From the NCBI RefSeq assembly GCF_004522215.1, contig NZ_SDLR01000006.1, positions 194,196 to 258,195 of the forward strand: a DNA stretch of 64,000 nt, written 5' to 3'. The notes under the pieces were generated by a model, which did not search any database, was not told the DNA's origin, and saw only the letters and a program-made list of their open reading frames with translations. Positions 61,286-64,000 of this stretch are shown one piece after another; position 1 is the first letter of the stretch, and every line of letters begins with the position of its first letter. Both the position numbers and the translations under genes were made by a program. This DNA is from Ammoniphilus sp. YIM 78166. GTDB lineage: Bacteria > Bacillota > Bacilli > Aneurinibacillales > RAOX-1.

Positions 61286-62227
61286 ATGAACTTAGACCAT
61301 CTCAAAGTTTTTTACGTAGCAGCAATGAAGAAAAACTTCTCAGAAACTGCGAAATCTCTGCACCTCTCACAACCAACGGTCAGTTTACAGATTCAGCAGC
61401 TGGAGTCCGTTTTAGATACGAGATTATTTGAGAGAACAACTAAAAATATCAAGCTAACCAAACCTGGCAAATTACTTTTTCAGTTCGCGGAGAAGATTAT
61501 TGAATTAGAGAACCTGGCAAAAAAGGAAATCGCTCTACTATCCGAATCCATCCAAGGAAATCTGAATATTGGAGCCAGTCTGACCATTGGCGAATCGATT
61601 CTCCCTCCTATGATTGGTAAGTATAGCAGAGAGTTTCCCGGCGTAAATCTCAACATGGATATCTATAATTCTACTCAGATCATTCAATTATTAAAAAATC
61701 AAGACATTGATCTAGGTTTTATTGAATCCCCTATCTATCACTCGGAATTAGTTCATCTTCCCTTCATGGAAGATGAACTCATTCTTATCTCTTCCGCATG
61801 GGAAGTCCATCCGCTTATTGGCGAGCGCAATGCCATCAGTCCGGAAGAGCTGTTCTCCTTGCCGCTAATATTGAGAGAACCGGGGTCCGGAACTCGACAA
61901 GTCATCGAGAAAACTCTTCGCAAACATGACCTTAATCCCGGTAAATTAAACGTGGTGCTAGAACTCGGAAACACCGAATCCATTAAAGCTACGGTTGAGT
62001 CCGGTATGGCCTTATCCATTATTTCTCGATCCTCTATCCAAAAAGAGCTTGCATTAGGCTCCCTCCGAACAATCCGTATCCAGGGGATCTCCCTACTCCG
62101 CAATTTCTTTGCGGTTTATGAGAAGAATAAACCTACTTCCGTCCCTGCCGATGCCTTCTTAGACCTTATTCTGAAGACCTACGAAACCTCTAGATCCTCC
62201 ATACGAAGTATAGAATACTCAATCTAA
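61286..62227 (+). CDS. LysR-family regulator (CysL/YeiE type)
   Basis: 313 aa. HTH MKKNFSETAKSLHLSQPTVSLQI and an effector domain with LNIGASLTIGESILPPMIG and PLILREPGSGTRQVIEKTL, the pattern of CysL/YwfK and YeiE/CbbR-like regulators. YeiE and CysL respond to sulfite or sulfur status, which suits a neighbour of a sulfite-producing lyase. Starts 18 bp after the exporter gene, so co-transcribed. Confidence 0.88.
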   Translation: MNLDHLKVFYVAAMKKNFSETAKSLHLSQPTVSLQIQQLESVLDTRLFERTTKNIKLTKPGKLLFQFAEKIIELENLAKKEIALLSESIQGNLNIGASLTIGESILPPMIGKYSREFPGVNLNMDIYNSTQIIQLLKNQDIDLGFIESPIYHSELVHLPFMEDELILISSAWEVHPLIGERNAISPEELFSLPLILREPGSGTRQVIEKTLRKHDLNPGKLNVVLELGNTESIKATVESGMALSIISRSSIQKELALGSLRTIRIQGISLLRNFFAVYEKNKPTSVPADAFLDLILKTYETSRSSIRSIEYSI

Positions 62228-62244
62228 TAGCGCGTGATAAAGTG

Positions 62245-62275
62245 TTCCGTGGTCTGTCTCTGACGGACTACGGAA
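62245..62275 (+). terminator. terminator of the exporter/LysR operon
   Basis: TTCCGTGGTCTGTC / GACGGACTACGGAA, 14-bp stem with two G-U pairs and a 3-nt loop, then CTTTATTT. Confidence 0.75.
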
Positions 62276-62529
62276 TCTTTATTTCAACTCGTTTTTTATC
62301 TGATTTATGGTTTTGTCTTCAAACATGCAAGTTACAATCGTAAAAGCCCACTTCTTAAGCAGTGTAAAGGGATGCGCGTGAGTGTTATTTAGGGGGATGA
62401 CATTTTGTTTTGAGATAATCAAGAGAGCCCTCTCCTTTTTATTTCCGAGTTAAGTACTAAGGATAGTGTACTATGTGTTTTTGGGTTTGTCAATTTTAAA
62501 TATTCACATTAGTTTTTGGGTTTTGTTCT

Positions 62530-62590
62530 TGCCGTGCAGCAAAGAATAACTTAAGCCGAACTCCCTGGGGGAAGTTCGGCTTATTTAAGT
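62530..62590. terminator. dispersed-repeat tail alone, terminator of the kinase gene
   Basis: GCCGTGCAGCAAAGAATAAC, then AAGCCGAACTCCC...GGGGAAGTTCGGCTT. The GAGTG head is missing. Placed 20 bp after the stop of the minus-strand kinase gene as its terminator. Confidence 0.8.
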
Positions 62591-62609
62591 AGACTGAGAC
62601 CCTTCCCCC

Positions 62610-63866
62610 TTATACACTCGGAAATCGCAAGATAAATTGAGTTCCTTTGCCCAGCTTACTCGTAATATCGATTTTCCCCTGCATCTTTTTAATAATTTGA
62701 AAAGAAACCATGGTCCCAAGTCCCGTTCCTTTTTCCTTCGTGGAGTAATATGGGGTTCCCAAGCGATTGATTTGACTCGTCGTCATCCCCACCCCCGTAT
62801 CGCTAATCGTGATGGAAGCCCATCCGTTTTCCTTGCTAACTTTGATTTCTAAAAGACCGCCATTGTGCATGGCTTCAATGGCATTTTTTCCAATATTAAT
62901 GAGCGCCTGCCGAAATTTGTACTTATCCCCCATCATGTAGACCTCATCGTCTTGGGAAAGAATCAAATCGATTTGTACATTATTGTAATTCGCATACGTA
63001 ACTAAAATACTAGAGATTTGGCTGATTTCCTCATTCAGGTTCATTCTTTCAACGATCTCTAAATCCGGTTTGGCGATGGAAAGATAGTCTGAAATAATCC
63101 TCTCTGCGCGATTCAGCTCATCTAAGCATATCTTTTGGAAAAACCTCCTCTTCTCTTCATGGATATCCGGATCTGCAAGGAGTTGAATAAACCCTTTCAC
63201 GGCTGTAAGGGGATTTCGGATCTCATGGGCAACAGAAGCCGCCATATCGCTCACGATCCTTGCTTTCTCCCCTTTAAACACCTCCTCCTCCAGCCGGAAA
63301 TACCGATTGACCAATTCAATTAAGTAAACATATAAAGCAATAATTATCCCCTGTATGAGGTAGGTCCGGATATTTTCTAACAGATTATCGGTAAACAAGT
63401 GCAGGCTTTGCGTATAGGCGAGAAAGGAAATAAAGATAATCAGCTTCATAAACGTACAGAGCATGACCGCAACCAGCATTTTCTGATACAGCTTTAAATG
63501 GCTAAAGCTTCTTACAGCCAAGAGAACAACGAACACCGTCGGCAAAATAGAGACGATATAAAACCACTGGTGCGCATTCCCCAACAGAAAGCGGCATAAA
63601 ACCAGTGTACCAAACAAGAGCAGCGAAACCACCGGCCCACCGTATAGAGAACCAACCACGAGGGGAATCGACCGCAAATCATAGGTGAGTCCGTTAACAC
63701 TAATCGGGAAAAACATCGTAGTAATAATGGCCAACGCGAAAAAGAGATAGAGGAAGGATTTATAAAGGATGATATTGTTCTGTGCTCTTTTTATATACGG
63801 ATAAAATACCAGTGGAGAGAAAATCAAGAAAATATTAAGCAGAAAATCCTTCAGATAAACCACCAT
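62610..63866 (-). CDS. sensor histidine kinase with 5TM-LYT-like sensor, KinB-like
   Basis: 418 aa. Six or so helices in residues 1-195 with DLRSIPLVVGSLYGGPVVSL, the 5TMR-LYT signature; HisKA MAASVAHEIRNPLTAVKGFI; HATPase_c with NIGKNAIEAM, DTGVGMTTSQ and GTGLGTMVSFQII. Resembles sporulation kinase KinB or LytS-type sensors. No response regulator in the window; phosphorelay to Spo0F/Spo0A is inference. Confidence 0.88.
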   Translation of the reverse strand: MVVYLKDFLLNIFLIFSPLVFYPYIKRAQNNIILYKSFLYLFFALAIITTMFFPISVNGLTYDLRSIPLVVGSLYGGPVVSLLLFGTLVLCRFLLGNAHQWFYIVSILPTVFVVLLAVRSFSHLKLYQKMLVAVMLCTFMKLIIFISFLAYTQSLHLFTDNLLENIRTYLIQGIIIALYVYLIELVNRYFRLEEEVFKGEKARIVSDMAASVAHEIRNPLTAVKGFIQLLADPDIHEEKRRFFQKICLDELNRAERIISDYLSIAKPDLEIVERMNLNEEISQISSILVTYANYNNVQIDLILSQDDEVYMMGDKYKFRQALINIGKNAIEAMHNGGLLEIKVSKENGWASITISDTGVGMTTSQINRLGTPYYSTKEKGTGLGTMVSFQIIKKMQGKIDITSKLGKGTQFILRFPSV

Positions 63867-63890
63867 GTTTTATTACCCCCGCGTTTTCGG

Positions 63891-63922
63891 AGAGTGCCTG
63901 TCACTCCCCGAGTTTTGTCGAT
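63891..63922 (+). repeat. dispersed repeat head between kinase gene and a truncated ORF
   Basis: Complete head with the GAGTTTTG variant, 25 bp upstream of the kinase start on the opposite orientation; it overlaps the 3' end of the tiny ORF at 63901-63975. Confidence 0.88.
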
Positions 63923-63975
63923 TCCCCTTTGTCAGATATATTCGACAAATCTAGCAACTCTTCCTTCTCGGACAT
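63901..63975 (-). CDS. 24-codon ORF ending inside the dispersed repeat
   Basis: TTTAGGAG lies at good spacing before an ATG; the frame reads MSEKEELLDLSNISDKGEST and stops at the TGA within the repeat (GGGGAGTGA). It looks like the 5' end of a gene cut off by repeat insertion, or a leader peptide for the kinase gene 35 bp downstream. Confidence 0.4.
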   Translation of the reverse strand: MSEKEELLDLSNISDKGESTKLGE

Positions 63976-64000
63976 GCCTTTACTCCTAAAATAAACAAAA

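Larger units (their letters stand above)
62228..62609. other. intergenic region with two terminators
   Basis: Holds the LysR terminator (62245-62275), then AT-rich sequence without a supported gene, and the tail half of the dispersed repeat (62530-62590). Confidence 0.6.

Overview
The window looks like the chromosome of an endospore-forming Bacillota (Bacillales / Paenibacillaceae-like). This rests on a YwqC/D/E-type bacterial tyrosine kinase module, an SLH-domain exoprotein, two sporulation-kinase-like sensor histidine kinases, AGGAGG-type ribosome binding sites, sigma-A promoters and a sigma-54 (SigL) enhancer-binding protein. I cannot name the species. I see no rRNA, tRNA, CRISPR array or intact transposase.

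Layout. (1) 1-5330, minus strand: exopolysaccharide control and precursor genes (galU, capD-type dehydratase, PHP phosphatase, BY-kinase, Wzz-like adaptor), headed by a 73-bp tandem repeat. (2) 5949-15523, minus: a complete NRPS-independent siderophore operon in rhizobactin/schizokinen order (aminotransferase, decarboxylase, synthetase, acetyltransferase, hydroxylase, MFS exporter, synthetase) under three Fur boxes. (3) 16-30 kb: a mosaic region with a type I holin-like toxin and its probable antisense RNA, a GH19/LysM/tail-lysozyme murein hydrolase, a patatin-like lipase, small ORFs, a decayed NERD gene, an Ig/SLH protein and a sensor kinase. (4) 30.4-36 kb: a GntR / TRAP transporter / two-dehydrogenase catabolic operon. 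(5) 36.5-43.3 kb: a seven-gene operon (FAD enzyme, GntR, TRAP DctPQM, a conserved protein of unknown function, and a UGSC-motif selenoprotein read through an in-frame UGA). (6) 44.2-51.7 kb: a carnitine-type route (Rieske oxygenase, aldehyde dehydrogenase, D-malate/tartrate dehydrogenase, BCCT carrier) controlled by a divergent sigma-54 activator with two matching -24/-12 promoters. (7) 51.9-62.2 kb: a 3-sulfolactate desulfonation island (SuyAB, SlcC- and ComC-type dehydrogenases, TRAP transporter, GntR regulators, UPF0324 exporter, LysR regulator). (8) 62.6-63.9 kb: a KinB-like sensor kinase.

How it works together. Regions 4-7 are modules for scavenging small organic acids, sulfonates and quaternary ammonium compounds: each joins a high-affinity or osmolyte-type carrier to two to four oxidoreductases or lyases and its own regulator. 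The TRAP membrane subunits of regions 5 and 7 are near-identical while their binding proteins have diverged, so one module was probably copied and re-targeted.

A dispersed repeat runs through the window. Its head is a GAGTG-CCTGT-CACTC hairpin followed by CCCCGA-T(n)-GTCGAT, sometimes with a terminator-like tail (AAGCCGAACT...AGTTCGGCTT). I count about 13 heads, nearly all in one orientation. It sits at gene ends and promoters and supplies the last codons of two unrelated proteins. The most notable single object is the selenoprotein at 36506-37051, whose UGA is followed by a hairpin with the loop G23-U24 at the same spacing as in E. coli fdhF.
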